DNA of 64,000 nucleotides from Bacillota bacterium (lineage in GTDB: Bacteria; Bacillota; Limnochordia; Limnochordales; ZCTH02-B6), in the NCBI GenBank assembly GCA_017656145.1, contig JACDOI010000001.1, positions 1-64,000 of the forward strand, in the 5' to 3' direction. Made by a program: the position numbers and the translations under genes. A model generated the notes under the pieces. The model saw only the letters and a program-made list of their open reading frames with translations. It was not told the DNA's origin and did no database searches. Positions 1-10,200 of the stretch are shown piece after piece (position 1 is the first letter of the stretch; each line of letters begins with the position of its first letter).

Positions 1-47
1 TGGGCTACCAGCCCCAGGCCATTCTCGGGGTGGCGGGGGGCAACTGA
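1..47 (+). CDS. possible 3' end of an unidentified gene (partial)
   Basis: An open frame enters from the left edge and ends in TGA at 45-47, giving a C-terminal tail GYQPQAILGVAGGN. It would be convergent with leuS. Too little is visible to name a family, and chance openness over 15 codons is quite possible in GC-rich DNA, so this is only a candidate. Confidence 0.25.
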   Translation, partial: GYQPQAILGVAGGN

Positions 48-106
48 CGCGCGGCGGCCGCCGGGGCTTTTTGCGGGGGGGCCGCCTGCTTCCTCCGCGG
101 TCCAGG

Positions 107-135
107 CCTGCGGGCGGCGCACCGCCGCCTGCAGG
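107..135. repeat. GC-rich inverted repeat downstream of leuS
   Basis: CCTGCGGGCGGC is followed after a few bases by GCCGCCTGCAGG, which pairs with one mismatch to form a strong hairpin nine bases beyond the leuS stop. No T-tract follows on either strand. It may act as a weak or T-less terminator or as an mRNA 3'-end stabiliser between convergent genes, but this is inferred from position only. Confidence 0.4.
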
Positions 136-143
136 CGTTGCCA

Positions 144-2657
144 TCACCGCCGCGTGACGACATTGACGAGGCGACCGGGCACGACCACAACCCGGGCTAC
201 GGAGCGGCCGGCCACGTGCTCGGCCACCCGGGGCAAGGCCAGCGCTCGCGCCTTTACTTCGTCATCGGCCAAATCCCGCGGCACCATCATCCGGTCCCGA
301 ACCCGCCCATCGACCTGAACGACGATTTCCATTTCGTCGGCCTGAACGAGATCCGGATCGAACGAGGGCCACGGCTGCTCGTGGACGCTGCCGGTACGGC
401 CGATCATGTGCCACAGCTCTTCGGCCAGATGGGGCGCGAAGGGGGCCAAAAGAAGCACCAGTTTTTCAAGCCCTTCGGCCACCACTTCCCGATCCCGCGG
501 CCCGCCCCGTTCCTTGTACTGGTAAAACATGTTGACTAGTTCCATGATGGCACTGATCGCGGTATTGAAGTGGAACCGCCCATCGATGTCGGCGGTCACC
601 CGCTGAACCGTCCGGTGGACCGTCCGCCGCAGCTTTTGGGCGTCCGGATCAGGCGCCCGCCCGGTCCGGCCGTCGATGGCACCGGCAGTTCGCGCGTCAT
701 CGGCCAAGTCGGAGACGAGGCGCCACACCCGGTTCAGAAACCGGTAAGCCCCTTCCACCCCGGCGTCGCTCCACTCCAAGTCCCTCTCGGGCGGCGCCGC
801 GAAGAGGATGAACAGGCGGGCGGTGTCCGCCCCGTATTTTTTGATGATGTAGTCGGGATCCACTGTGTTCCCCTTAGACTTGGACATCTTGGCCCCGTCT
901 TTGAGCACCATGCCCTGGGTCAGAAGGTTTTGGAACGGCCGCCCGGTACCCACCAGCCCCAGGTCGGCCAGAACCATCTGGAAGAAACGGGCGTACATCA
1001 GGTGGAGAATCGCGTGCTCCACGCCGCCAATGTACTGGTCCACCGGCATCCAGTAGTCCGCCTTCTCCCGCCGGAACGGCACGTCCGTCGCCTCAGGATC
1101 GCAAAACCGCAAGAAGTACCAGGACGAGTCGACAAACGTATCCATCGTGTCCGTCTCCCGCCGGGCCTCTTTGCCGCACTGGGGACACGTGGTCCGGACG
1201 AACTCCTCGCTCTCCACCAGGGGCGACTGGCCGGTGGGCTTGAACGCGACGTCGTCGGGGAGCAATACGGGCAATTGGTCTTCCGGAACGGCCACCGGTC
1301 CGCATTCCGGGCAGTACACGATGGGAATGGGGCATCCCCAGTACCGCTGGCGCGAGATCAGCCAGTCCCTGAGCCGGTATTGCACCCGCCGGCGCCCAAT
1401 GCCCCGCCGCTCCACGTCGTCCGCGATCCGCTCAAGCCCCTCCCGGTTGGGAAGCCCCGTGTACGGTCCTGAGTTGACCATCTTGCCGTCCTCGACGAAC
1501 GCTTCCCGCATCGTGGCCTCGTCAGGGGCCGGACCGTGCTCGGGAGCGATCACGACCCGCACCGGCAGCCCGTACTTGCGGGCAAAGTCCAAGTCCCGCT
1601 GGTCGTGGGCCGGCACCGCCATGATGGCGCCGGTTCCGTATCCCATGAGGACGTAGTTGCCGATCCAAATGGGAATCTCCTCGCCGGTGAACGGGTTCAC
1701 GCAGTAACTGCCGGTGAAGACGCCCAGTTTCTCGCTGTCCTCAGCGGCCCGGGCCAACTCGTCCTGCCGCCGCACATCCTCGATGAACCGCTCAATGGCT
1801 TCCCGATCCGGATTGTCGGCGATAAGGCGCGGCACCAGCGGGTGTTCGGGGGCCACCACCATATACGTCGCCCCGTAAATCGTATCCGCCCGGGTGGTGA
1901 AGATGGCCAGCTCTTCGTCCATCCCCTTGATCGGAAACCGGACCTCCACCCCGACGCTCCTGCCGATCCAGTTTCGCTGCATCGTCTTGACCTTTTCCGG
2001 CCAACCGTCCAGCCTGTCCAAATCTTCCAGCAGCCGGTCGGCGTACCGGGTGATCCGGAAAAACCACTGCTCGAGATCCTTTGTGGTTACCGGCGTATCG
2101 CACCGCTCGCATCTCCCCTGGACGACCTGCTCGTTCGCCAGCACGGTGGCGCACGCCGGGCACCAATTGACCGCGGCCTTTTTCTTGTAGACAAGCCCCG
2201 CCCGGTAAAATTGCAGAAACAGCCACTGGGTCCACCGGTAGTAGTCAGGATGGCACGAGGCCACCTCGCGGTTCCAGTCGTAGCTGATCCCCAGCCGGCG
2301 AAGCTGCTGGCGCATGTAGCGGATGTTGTCCCAAGTCCATCGGCCAGGATGGATGTTGTGCTGGATGGCCGCGTTTTCGGCCGGCAGGCCGAAGGCGTCC
2401 CATCCCATCGGGTGCAGGACGTTGTAGCCGCGCATGCGCTTGTACCGGGCCACCACGTCGCCGATGGAGTAGTTCCGCACATGGCCCATGTGCAGCTTCC
2501 CCGACGGGTACGGGAACATCTCGAGGCAGTAGTACTTCGGTTTGGCGGGATCCTCCACCGCCCGGTACATGCCCTGCTGTTCCCAAATCCGTTGCCACTT
2601 CTGCTCCACGGCGTCAAAATCGTACGTCGCGGGCCTTACCGTCGCTGTGCCAGCCAT
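144..2657 (-). CDS. leuS: leucine--tRNA ligase (LeuRS)
   Basis: Class I aminoacyl-tRNA synthetase of 837 residues that charges tRNA-Leu in the cytoplasm. The HMGH signature is at residues 56-59 and KMSKS lies in AKMSKSKGN at about residue 590. Cysteine pairs typical of bacterial LeuRS zinc knuckles are present (CPACATV...CERC near 166-187, and later CPEC and CPQC pairs). The connective editing domain lies between the two halves, including [14 protein letters not shown]. Length and domain order are those of the bacterial family. The ATG at 2657 has a GAGGTGG ribosome site seven bases upstream. The gene is preceded by a T-box leader, so its expression should rise when uncharged tRNA-Leu accumulates. 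Confidence 0.97.
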   Translation of the reverse strand: MAGTATVRPATYDFDAVEQKWQRIWEQQGMYRAVEDPAKPKYYCLEMFPYPSGKLHMGHVRNYSIGDVVARYKRMRGYNVLHPMGWDAFGLPAENAAIQHNIHPGRWTWDNIRYMRQQLRRLGISYDWNREVASCHPDYYRWTQWLFLQFYRAGLVYKKKAAVNWCPACATVLANEQVVQGRCERCDTPVTTKDLEQWFFRITRYADRLLEDLDRLDGWPEKVKTMQRNWIGRSVGVEVRFPIKGMDEELAIFTTRADTIYGATYMVVAPEHPLVPRLIADNPDREAIERFIEDVRRQDELARAAEDSEKLGVFTGSYCVNPFTGEEIPIWIGNYVLMGYGTGAIMAVPAHDQRDLDFARKYGLPVRVVIAPEHGPAPDEATMREAFVEDGKMVNSGPYTGLPNREGLERIADDVERRGIGRRRVQYRLRDWLISRQRYWGCPIPIVYCPECGPVAVPEDQLPVLLPDDVAFKPTGQSPLVESEEFVRTTCPQCGKEARRETDTMDTFVDSSWYFLRFCDPEATDVPFRREKADYWMPVDQYIGGVEHAILHLMYARFFQMVLADLGLVGTGRPFQNLLTQGMVLKDGAKMSKSKGNTVDPDYIIKKYGADTARLFILFAAPPERDLEWSDAGVEGAYRFLNRVWRLVSDLADDARTAGAIDGRTGRAPDPDAQKLRRTVHRTVQRVTADIDGRFHFNTAISAIMELVNMFYQYKERGGPRDREVVAEGLEKLVLLLAPFAPHLAEELWHMIGRTGSVHEQPWPSFDPDLVQADEMEIVVQVDGRVRDRMMVPRDLADDEVKARALALPRVAEHVAGRSVARVVVVPGRLVNVVTRR

Positions 2658-2719
2658 CGTTCATCCACCTCGCGAGAAACTCGCGGCCACATCTTCCGGC
2701 CGCCCCAAACCCCCGTCCC

Positions 2720-3018
2720 AAAGAAAAAACGCCCTCGTCCCATAGAGACGAAAGGCGTCTCACCTTCCGCGGTACCACTCTACTTGGCCGCCAACGCGGC
2801 CCCCTCACCGGCGCAAGTGCCGTTCCTTCTGTAACGGGAAGGACCCGGTCCGTCTACTGATCCCGGCAACACCGGGACGTTCGGGGAACTGCTCGGGGGT
2901 GAGTTTCCGGCGCTGCCGGTTACCATCTCGCAGCGACCGATGGCTCTCTGAAAATCCGGCCGTGCCGTACTGGTCCCCCTCATCGCGCAAGGCCAACTCG
3001 ATTCATCGGCTACGATAG
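2720..3018 (-). promoter_or_regulatory. T-box leader RNA of leuS
   Basis: The minus strand carries the T-box core AGAGTGGTACCGCGG (complement of 2767-2781), followed by an intrinsic terminator. Upstream is a structured leader of about 240 bases that includes AGAGAGCC, typical of the Stem I region, and an AGTA element. This is the standard architecture in which uncharged tRNA pairs with the specifier loop and with the T-box bulge and so prevents termination. The segment GAAACTCACC near 2895 holds a CTC that could be the leucine specifier codon, but I did not model the fold. Its position in front of leuS supports leucine specificity. Confidence 0.93.
2724..2757 (-). terminator. T-box regulated intrinsic terminator
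   Basis: Read on the minus strand, CGCCTTTCGTCTC, a short loop and GACGAGGGCG form a stem, followed directly by a run of six T. The 5' part competes with the T-box antiterminator pairing at 2767-2781. It sits about 70 bases before the leuS start and is the off-state structure of the leader. Confidence 0.88.
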
Positions 3019-3025
3019 CGGCTAT

Positions 3026-3055
3026 AATCTACCACAGCCAGACGCCGCGTGTCAA
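3026..3055 (-). promoter_or_regulatory. leuS promoter
   Basis: On the minus strand a perfect -35 TTGACA (complement of 3050-3055) is followed after 18 bases by TAGATT (complement of 3026-3031, four of six matches to TATAAT). Transcription would start near 3018, right at the beginning of the T-box leader. Confidence 0.65.
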
Positions 3056-3091
3056 CGGAGCCAATCCGAAGCAACCGCGGCCCAGCGACGG

Positions 3092-3229
3092 CTACACGGC
3101 GATGGCCAAATAGTAGGCGGCCCATACCACCAGGGCTACGCCCAATCCAACCAACCACGCCGGCACCGGCCCGTTGCCGACCGTGGGCATCTCCGCCTTC
3201 TCACGCTCGTAATGCTCCTGCTCTTCCAC
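3092..3229 (-). CDS. 45-residue single-span membrane protein, unknown function
   Basis: GTG start at 3229 with the ribosome site GGGGGTGA six bases upstream. The product has a charged N-terminus (VEEQEHYEREKAE) and then one hydrophobic segment, PVPAWLVGLGVALVVWAAYY, at residues 21-40. The proline-aromatic entry into the helix resembles N-termini of small or CcoP-like subunits of haem-copper oxidases, but the match is by eye and weak. It lies 91 bases downstream of another tiny membrane protein on the same strand, after a glycosyltransferase. The clean ribosome site and the charged-then-hydrophobic layout argue that it is real. Confidence 0.6.
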   Translation of the reverse strand: MEEQEHYEREKAEMPTVGNGPVPAWLVGLGVALVVWAAYYLAIAV

Positions 3230-3320
3230 TGGCCGTCACCCCCGATCGGCCCGCCTGCCCCAGATCCCCGGCGGCCGCCCACGGCCCAGGGAACCGAAGG
3301 CCGCGAGACGAGCCCGCCTA

Positions 3321-3476
3321 TCAGAAGAACTCGGTCAGGTAATGGTAGAATAGCCCGTCGGCCCCTATGGCGCTCAAGCCCGGATCCGTCATGGGCAAGA
3401 GCACCGTCGCCAACAGCGCGAAGCCTAGCGTCACAAGACTGCCGAAGACGATCATGGCCACCGTCGCCCGTTGCAT
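3321..3476 (-). CDS. 51-residue single-span membrane protein, unknown function
   Basis: ATG at 3476 is preceded by GGGGTG at a spacing of six bases. An in-frame ATG two codons upstream lies too close to that site to be preferred. The product begins MQRATVAMIV, has one long hydrophobic helix up to about residue 28 (ending VLLP), then a short polar tail ending YHYLTEFF. It starts 24 bases after the stop of the glycosyltransferase and is followed by another one-helix protein, so the two may be partners. No family is recognised with confidence; a small subunit of a respiratory membrane complex is one possibility. Confidence 0.55.
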   Translation of the reverse strand: MQRATVAMIVFGSLVTLGFALLATVLLPMTDPGLSAIGADGLFYHYLTEFF

Positions 3477-3500
3477 CACCATCACCCCGCACCGACGCCC

Positions 3501-4742
3501 TCACTGGGAAATCCCTTTGGGCAATTCCACCGCCACCGGCCGATCCCTGCCCGCCTTGGTTCCATGCAGGCCTGGAGTGAGCAGTTCCTGGAACGCACCG
3601 ACAAGCTCCCGGGCCATCCGGCGGGAGCTCAGGGTTTCGGCCCTGGCTACCGCCCGGGACGAATACCGCTTTAGCCGATCCGGCTCTTTCAGAATCGAGA
3701 CGACGGCCCCGGCGAAGGCAGCCGGATCGTTCGGAGTCAACAATCCTTCGACGGCGTGGTGGACCATGTCCCGGGTTCCGGGCGCGTCTACCCCCACCAC
3801 CGGCAACCCCGCGGCCATCGCTTCAAGCGTGGCCAAGCCCTGGGTCTCGGTGAGGGAAGCGATGACGAACAGATCCGCGCCGTGATAGGCCTGGATGACC
3901 TCATCCCGCTGGAATGTGCCGGTAAAGTGCACATGCCCAACGACATCTTCCCGGCGGGCGAGCCTCTCCAGGCGGGTGCGATCTGGCCCGTCGCCGACCA
4001 ACACCAGGTGGACGGCGGGCATCTCCCGGCGGATGTAGCCCAGCGCGTCCAACAGAAATGCTACGTTCTTTTCTTGACCCAGGCGGCCGACGAACACCAA
4101 GATCCGGTCGCCCTCCGGAATGCCGAGCCGTTGCCTGAGCCAGTTCTTGTTGCCCGTGCGGTACTCTTCCACCGGAATCCCGGTAGGGATGGCTTTCACC
4201 GGCTTGTCGCGAAGGCCGTACGTTTCCCTGATGAACTCCCGAATTTGCGCCGTCGGTGCGATGATCAGGTCCGCCCGCTTGCAGTAGCCCGCCACGTACC
4301 GAATCATCAGCGGGCGCAAGAGAGGCCGCAGCCCCGGGGCGTAATGGACGTACTCGTGGTACATGGTGTGGTGGGTGAAGGCCAGGGGCAACCGGCGCCG
4401 GCGGGCCAGCGCCAGGGCCAGCACGCCCATGACGAAGGGGGTGTGCGCGTGGATGATCTCGATGCCGAGCTTTGCCAACAACGTCTCGGCATGCATCGAA
4501 ATGGGCACCGGCACGGTGAATCCCCGGTACGTCGGCACCGGAACCGACCAAAACCGAAACACTTTCAGGGCAGGCTGGCGCGACGGCGCTGGCGACGCTG
4601 GGCTTTTCTGGTGGTAGTAGCGGGGGCCGAAAATATACACCTCATGCCCCATCTCCAGCAGCTCCGCGCCGAACGTGTCGATGGAGCGCACGACGCCGCT
4701 CACGTACGGTTGATAGCTGTCGGTGAAGACCGCGATTTTCAT
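3501..4742 (-). CDS. GT4-family glycosyltransferase
   Basis: A 413-residue GT-B fold glycosyltransferase of family GT4, probably acting at the membrane face on a lipid or polysaccharide acceptor. The N-terminal acceptor domain starts MKIAVFTDSYQPYVSGVVRS. The C-terminal nucleotide-sugar domain contains FVGRLGQEKNVAFLLDAL and the E-x7-E type motif in TETQGLATLEAMAAGLPVVG. The layout resembles diacylglycerol glucosyltransferases (UgtP/MgdA-like) and mannosyltransferases, but donor and acceptor cannot be told from sequence. The gene is divergent from rnpB and is followed by two tiny membrane-protein genes on the same strand. Confidence 0.88.
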   Translation of the reverse strand: MKIAVFTDSYQPYVSGVVRSIDTFGAELLEMGHEVYIFGPRYYHQKSPASPAPSRQPALKVFRFWSVPVPTYRGFTVPVPISMHAETLLAKLGIEIIHAHTPFVMGVLALALARRRRLPLAFTHHTMYHEYVHYAPGLRPLLRPLMIRYVAGYCKRADLIIAPTAQIREFIRETYGLRDKPVKAIPTGIPVEEYRTGNKNWLRQRLGIPEGDRILVFVGRLGQEKNVAFLLDALGYIRREMPAVHLVLVGDGPDRTRLERLARREDVVGHVHFTGTFQRDEVIQAYHGADLFVIASLTETQGLATLEAMAAGLPVVGVDAPGTRDMVHHAVEGLLTPNDPAAFAGAVVSILKEPDRLKRYSSRAVARAETLSSRRMARELVGAFQELLTPGLHGTKAGRDRPVAVELPKGISQ

Positions 4743-4781
4743 CGACGAACGGTTCCCTCCCGGCTCACCCGCCCGCCTCCC

Positions 4782-4809
4782 ATTGTATCAAAGGAACCGC
4801 GTTGTGAAA
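4782..4809 (-). promoter_or_regulatory. candidate glycosyltransferase promoter
   Basis: On the minus strand TTTCAC (4804-4809) is followed after 16 bases by TACAAT (4782-4787). Its -35 overlaps the -35 of the divergent rnpB promoter. Confidence 0.45.
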
Positions 4810-4830
4810 CAGCCTCCGGACTGATATAAT
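4802..4830 (+). promoter_or_regulatory. rnpB promoter
   Basis: TTGTGA at 4802-4807, a 17-base spacer, and a perfect TATAAT at 4825-4830. The predicted start near 4837 is about 25 bases before the P1 helix of the RNase P RNA. Confidence 0.8.
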
Positions 4831-4859
4831 GATTACGGTGGTGAGCTCGCGCGGCTCGC

Positions 4860-5228
4860 CCCCGCCGGTTCAGGCGTGACGGATGGCCGCTGGCGGCTTC
4901 TGGCCGCTAGAGGAAAGTCCAGACTCGGCTGCCGGTCCCCGATCGGCAGAAAGTTGGTGCCTGCCGCAAGGCAGGGCGGCGCAAGCCGACGGATGCGAAA
5001 CCGGCCCTCGCGGTCGGGATTAGCTATAAAAGGGCCATAGAGACGAGCCGCTTCGGCGACGGAGCGGGTGGAACGCGGTAACCCCCACCACCGAGCAACC
5101 CCAAATAGGCCCCAAGAGGGCGGGTAGGGGGCAGCCTCCCGAAAAGGGGGGCCGCCCGGCCTCGGCCGGGCGAGATAGATGGCCATCAAAAACAGAATCT
5201 GGCTTACGGTCACGCCTGCGCCGGCGTA
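4860..5228 (+). ncRNA. rnpB: RNase P RNA (catalytic subunit)
   Basis: Catalytic RNA that removes the 5' leader from tRNA precursors. Universally conserved blocks are present: GAGGAAAGTCC at 4910-4920, the ATAGATGGCCATC element near 5174, and ACAGAATCTGGCTTA near 5192. The ends pair to form helix P1: GCCGGTTCAGGCGTGAC (about 4864-4880) with GTCACGCCTGCGCCGGC (about 5209-5225). A length of about 370 bases fits the bacterial ancestral (type A) class. A sigma-70 type promoter lies upstream and an intrinsic terminator directly downstream. Confidence 0.96.
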
Positions 5229-5272
5229 CGCTTCCGCTTCGGCCTACCGGGTCGCTCGGAAGCGTTTTCTTG
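5229..5272 (+). terminator. rnpB intrinsic terminator
   Basis: CGCTTCCG (5229-5236) pairs with CGGAAGCG (5257-5264) and is followed by TTTTCTTG. The bases 5273-5329 up to the convergent Nudix gene hold nothing else recognisable. Confidence 0.88.
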
Positions 5273-5329
5273 TTCGTCGGTGAACCGGTCAGGCTTGGTC
5301 CCCGCTCCGAAGGCGCTTTGCGACCGTGT

Positions 5330-5863
5330 TCATTCCCCGGCGTCTGGCAAATACAGCAGGTAATCCGGGACGCCGGGAGCCCGGTACGGGTGACGGGGCA
5401 ACGGGGCGCGCGCCCCTGCAAGAGCCGTCAGGGCGATGTGGCGCGAAAGCCCCATGACCGGTTGAAGGGCCCGCACTTCATCCCGAGAGAAAAACCGCGC
5501 CTCCAGGATCTCTCGCCCATCGGCCCTCAACTCACCCCCGGCCGGTTCAAGGACGAAGATCACCACCAGGTCTTCGCCCCGCTGGCGCAAACCCAACAAG
5601 CCGGAGATCCGGGCTCTTAGGCCGGTCTCCTCTTCCAGCTCCCGCAACATCGCGGCGTCCAGCGTCTCCCCCGGCCGGACGTAACCGCCCGGCACGAACC
5701 AATAGCCGGCTCCCTTGCCGTACCGGTTTGCATAGGCCTGGCGCACCATCAGCACGCGATTCCCGTCGATCAAGGCGCCGCAAACCCCTACGGACAAGCA
5801 GGCCACCACCTCCGAACCCTCAAGAGCGGAACGCAACCGGGATGCCGGGTCCGCCAACGGCAA
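5330..5863 (-). CDS. Nudix hydrolase
   Basis: A 177-residue protein with a complete Nudix box at residues 60-82 (G60, E66, R74-E75, E78-E79, G81), matching G-x5-E-x7-REUxEExGU. Such enzymes hydrolyse nucleoside diphosphate derivatives with Mg2+; the substrate here is unknown. The start is uncertain: the longest frame begins at TTG 5863 with only a weak ribosome site, and a GTG about 19 codons further in, preceded by GAGGG, is an alternative. The gene is 34 bases downstream of the phosphoglycerate mutase gene on the same strand and probably shares its transcript. Confidence 0.85.
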   Translation of the reverse strand: MPLADPASRLRSALEGSEVVACLSVGVCGALIDGNRVLMVRQAYANRYGKGAGYWFVPGGYVRPGETLDAAMLRELEEETGLRARISGLLGLRQRGEDLVVIFVLEPAGGELRADGREILEARFFSRDEVRALQPVMGLSRHIALTALAGARAPLPRHPYRAPGVPDYLLYLPDAGE

Positions 5864-5897
5864 TTCGATACCCGGCGCCGTGCGCGCAACTTCGGGC

Positions 5898-7103
5898 TTA
5901 CGCGCCGAACTTCTGCAACCTGAGCCCGTGGGCGAGCATCAATCCCATCAGCTCCTGGGACCTGATGTGGCCCAGCGCGCCCCGGGCGCACTCGGACTCG
6001 CCGAATCCGCTCACCCACGGGTTCGGCCGGGCCCACCGGGATGACAACAGCAGCGGTACCGGATGCCAGCTGTGGCGCCGCATGACCGCGGGCGTCGAAT
6101 GGTCGCCGGTGACCGCCAAGACGTCAGGCTTCAGTTCGAGGATGCCGGGCAACAGCGCATCCACCTCTTCGATGACCCGCACCTTGCGCGCGAAGTCCCC
6201 GTCCTCCCCGGCCGAATCGCCGCCTTTGACGTGAATGAAGAAGTAGTCGTAGTCGTCCCATGCCCTGCGAAGCGCCTCCACCTGGTCGGCGAAGCTGTCC
6301 CCCGCGTTCAGCTCGGTCATTCCGACCAGCTTGGCCAATCCCCGGTACATGGGATAAATGGCCAAAACCGCCGCCCTCAGGCCGAACAATTCCCCGACTG
6401 TCGGGATGCCCGGCAACCGGCCAAAGCCCCTAAGCAGGATGGTGTTGGCGCGCGGCTCATCCGCCAGCACCCGGTTGGCCTCTTCCACGAATCGATTCAC
6501 GGCCGCCGCGGTCGCTTCCGCTTCCGGCTCAAGGGCCCGGACCGCCAGCGGGGGCCGGCCCTCAATTTGCGGGTCCGTTCCGGTCACCCGGTCCGAAAGG
6601 CCGGGGCCCCGCCAGACGATGACGGCCCGGTACTGCATCTCGGGGCGAATGTCCACGGTAACCCCCGGCACTTGGATTTCCGCCAGCTTCCGGCACAGGC
6701 GCTCCGCCTCTTCCGTGGGAATGCGGCCGGCCCGGCGATCGGTGATAACCCCGTCCCGCTGGGTGGCAAAGTTGACCCGGCAAGCCACGTCTTCCGGGCC
6801 TAGATCCATCCCTACGCCCAGAGCGGAGAGGACACCCCGACCTATTTGGTACTGCACCGGATCGTAGCCAAATAAGGCCAGATGGGCCGGTGCACTGCCC
6901 GGCGATACCCCGGGAATGATGGGCACTGTCATCCCCACCGACCCATGGCGGGCCAGCGTGTCCAGGTTGGGCGTATGAGCGGTTTCCAGCTCCGTCTTGC
7001 CGGTGTCGGGATCGGGAAGCCCTCCAAGGCCGTCCATCACCAAAAGCACGAGTTTCGTATCGTTCGGAACGGCTAGCTGCCGGAGAAGTTCGGTACCGGT
7101 CAT
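5898..7103 (-). CDS. apgM: cofactor-independent phosphoglycerate mutase, archaeal-type
   Basis: Interconverts 3- and 2-phosphoglycerate in glycolysis and gluconeogenesis without 2,3-bisphosphoglycerate. At 401 residues it fits the shorter archaeal-type (ApgM) family of the alkaline phosphatase superfamily. Metal ligands include D24 in VMDGLGG, and the nucleophile is expected to be S70 in PGSAPAHLALFGYDP. Late ligands sit in HVKGGDSAGEDGD and TGDHSTP. The ATG at 7103 was chosen because AAGGGGGA precedes it; the open frame runs further upstream with low-complexity sequence. It is divergent from the chelatase genes. Confidence 0.93.
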   Translation of the reverse strand: MTGTELLRQLAVPNDTKLVLLVMDGLGGLPDPDTGKTELETAHTPNLDTLARHGSVGMTVPIIPGVSPGSAPAHLALFGYDPVQYQIGRGVLSALGVGMDLGPEDVACRVNFATQRDGVITDRRAGRIPTEEAERLCRKLAEIQVPGVTVDIRPEMQYRAVIVWRGPGLSDRVTGTDPQIEGRPPLAVRALEPEAEATAAAVNRFVEEANRVLADEPRANTILLRGFGRLPGIPTVGELFGLRAAVLAIYPMYRGLAKLVGMTELNAGDSFADQVEALRRAWDDYDYFFIHVKGGDSAGEDGDFARKVRVIEEVDALLPGILELKPDVLAVTGDHSTPAVMRRHSWHPVPLLLSSRWARPNPWVSGFGESECARGALGHIRSQELMGLMLAHGLRLQKFGA

Positions 7104-7273
7104 GGCAATCGTTCCCCCTTTTGAGGTATCATTTCTCCGGCGCACTGCGAATGCCTGCGGCGCCGGCCCATGACGGGAGCGAAAGCCTCGTTCGGCCCGG
7201 TGGTCCCCAACAGGGCTGGATCCGCCGCCGGCGAATGGTATTGGGTGGTGTGCGGACGTTGGGAGGACCGGAC

Positions 7274-10200
7274 ATGCTGCGCTTCTTGTATGTGGTGGCC
7301 GAGGCCCAGCTCGTGCCTGTCCTGCGCCGTGCCGCGGAGCGCCTGGCCCAGGACGCACCGTCCCTTTCGATAGCCTTGGAAGGATACACGGTCGATCAGC
7401 TTCTCGCCGCCGACCGCGAGGAGATTCGCCGCCGGCTGGCCCTGGCCGACGTGTTTCTGGGCTCGATGCTCAACAGCGAGCGGGAAGTGTCCCTGCTCCG
7501 GGAGCTTTTCGAGGACGGGCGGCCTCCGGTGACGGTCGTATTTACCTCTCAGCCGGAGCTGGTCCTTCTTTCCCGCGTCGGCCCGTTCGACGGCCCGTCG
7601 CTCATTCGAGACCGGGCAGCCTGGACCGGCCTCACCCGAACGCTGCAGCAGGCGGGGATCGACATTCCCCCGTCGTTACCGGCCCTGATGGCCATGGCGC
7701 CGCGCCTTTGGGCCCGGCTCGGCGACGCCCTCGGGTGCCTGGAACCGTATGCCCGGGCAGGACTTTACTGGCTGAACGCCTCGCCCGAAAACGCCCGCCG
7801 GATGATGTTGCACTTGGCGAATCACCACCCCAAGTTCCAGGGCCGGTTCCGGCCTGAGCCGCCGGTAGTGTTCCCTGAGGTGGCCCTGTGGCACCCCCGG
7901 GCCGGCCGCCGGTTCTTCGCCTCCTACGACGAATTCCGCCAGTGGCGGGACGCCGCCCTGGCGCCGGCCGAAGACCGCCCCAAAGTGGGCGTCGTCGTCT
8001 TCCGCCAGTACGTGACCGGCGAAAGCCATCGCCATTACGACGCGGTCGTCGAGGCGCTGGAAGCCGAAGGATTGGACGTCGTCGCTGGCTTTGGGGGTCT
8101 TTCCGGAGACCGGCTGGTTGAGTCCCTCCTCCGCCCCGCGGGGATTGACCTCTTGCTCAACCTCACCGGCTTCAACCTTGTGGGCTCCATGGGCCGGCCC
8201 CGGCCGGACCGCGCGGTGGAATTGCTCCAAGAACTCGATGTTCCTTATCTTGTGCCGTTTCCTCTGCTGTTTCAAACCGAGAGCCGGTGGGAAGAAGATC
8301 CGGTAGGGCTTTCTCCCATGCAGACCGCGCTACAGGTCGTGTTGCCGGAGCTTGAAGGCGCTGGGGAGCCGCGGGTGTTTGCGGCCCAGGGGATAGACGG
8401 CGAGTTCGAACCGTTGCCCGAAGCCGTCCGGCGCCTGGCCCGCCGCGTGCGGCGCTGGATCGACCTGCGCCGCAAGCCGCCCGGCCAGCGGCGCATCGCG
8501 ATCACGCTGTTCAGCTTCCCGCCCGATAAGGGCAGCGTCGGCACCGCCGCGTACCTGGACGTCTTTCGGAGCTTGCACCGGCTGCTTTCGGCCATGAAAG
8601 CCGAAGGCTACAACGTCGAGGTGCCAAGCGAACCGGAGGAGTTGCGGCGCCTCGTCCTCGGGGCCGACGAAGCGCTGCCGGGAGCGCCCACCGTCGCAGT
8701 GGCGGGCCGGCTGGACACGGACGAGTACAGGGAACTTGTGCCCGCGGCAGACCGCATCGCGGCCAACTTCGGGCCGCCGCCGGGCATCATCGATACCGAC
8801 GGCCGGGGGCTGTTGGTACGAGGCCGGCAGCTGGGCAACGTGTTCGTCGGCGTACAGCCCGGATTCGGGTACGAAGGGGACCCGATGCGGCTGTTGTTTG
8901 CTCGGGATGCGAGCCCATCCCACAGCTTCGCCGCGTACTACGCGTGGCTGGAGCACGTATGGCGGGCCGATGCCGTCATCCACTTCGGCACCCACGGGGC
9001 GCTGGAGTTCATGCCAGGCAAGCAAGTCGGGCTCACGACCCGCTGCTACCCGGACATGCTCATCGGCGAGCTGCCCCACATTTACTTTTACTCGATGAAC
9101 AATCCGTCGGAGGCCACCATCGCCAAGCGGCGCAGCTACGCGACGACGGTCACATACTTGAGCCCGCCGCTGGCGGAAGCCGGGCTGTACCGATCGCTGC
9201 TCTCGCTCAAAGAAGCCGTCGCGGAGTTCCTTCACGGGGATGCGGGCCGTGGCGAAGCCCGCTCGCCGGAGACGTTGCGTGCGCTGGCGGAACAGGCGCA
9301 CCTGGACCAGGAGGTGGAGCCGCCCCGGCCCGGAGAGCCCCCGCAAGACTACGCCCGCCGCCTGGCCGCGTACTTGCGCACCCTGGAAGAGCGGCTGATC
9401 CCGGTGGGACTCCACGCGGCCGGCGAGCCAGTGAGCCCCCAGGAGGCGGCCGAGTTTCTCTGGGCGGCGCTGCAGCATCCCCGGCCCGAACTCGGGGTGC
9501 CGGGCTTGCCCCACCTGGTGGCCGCGGGCATGGGGCTTGAGTGGGACGCCCTGGAGGACACCGATCCGCGCCGGGACGAGGTCATGCGAAACGCCCGGGC
9601 TATTGCCGACCGGCTGGCGAAAGGCCAACCGGTGCCCGGCGGAGACCCTCAATGGGACAATCTCATCCGGTTCGCCGGCGACTTTCTCGTCCGGCTGCGG
9701 GAGGAACGGGAAATTCCGGCTCTCTTGTCCGCGCTTTCCGGCCGGTTCATCCCGCCGGCGCCGGGCGGCGATCCGGCCCGCACGCCCGCGGCGCTGCCTA
9801 CGGGCCGCAACATTCACGCCCTGGATCCGCACCGCATTCCGTCCCCCGCCGCCCGGCAGCGGGCAAAGCCCGTCGTAAAGCAGCTTCTGGCGCGGGCCGC
9901 TCGAGTCTCCGGCGGATATCCGGAAACCGTTGCCTTCGTCCTTTGGGGCACCGACAACATCAAGACCCACGGCGAGGGCGTAGCCCAAGTGCTGGAGCTT
10001 TTGGGCGTGGAACCGGTGCCCGACAGCCTCGGGCGCATGACCCGGCTGCGGCTCATCCCGCTGGCCGAGCTGGGCCGGCCCCGGATCGATGTCGTCATGA
10101 CGGTGTCCGGCATTTTCCGGGACATCTTCCCCAACGTCGTGGAATTGCTGGACGAGGCGGTGCGCCTTGCGGCCGAGGCCGACGAAGACCCGGAGATGAA

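Noticed and set aside
7104..7273. Cobalamin riboswitch upstream of the chelatase genes
   Set aside because: Looked for the conserved core blocks of the B12 riboswitch in this 170-base divergent region and did not find them. The region is also short for that class.
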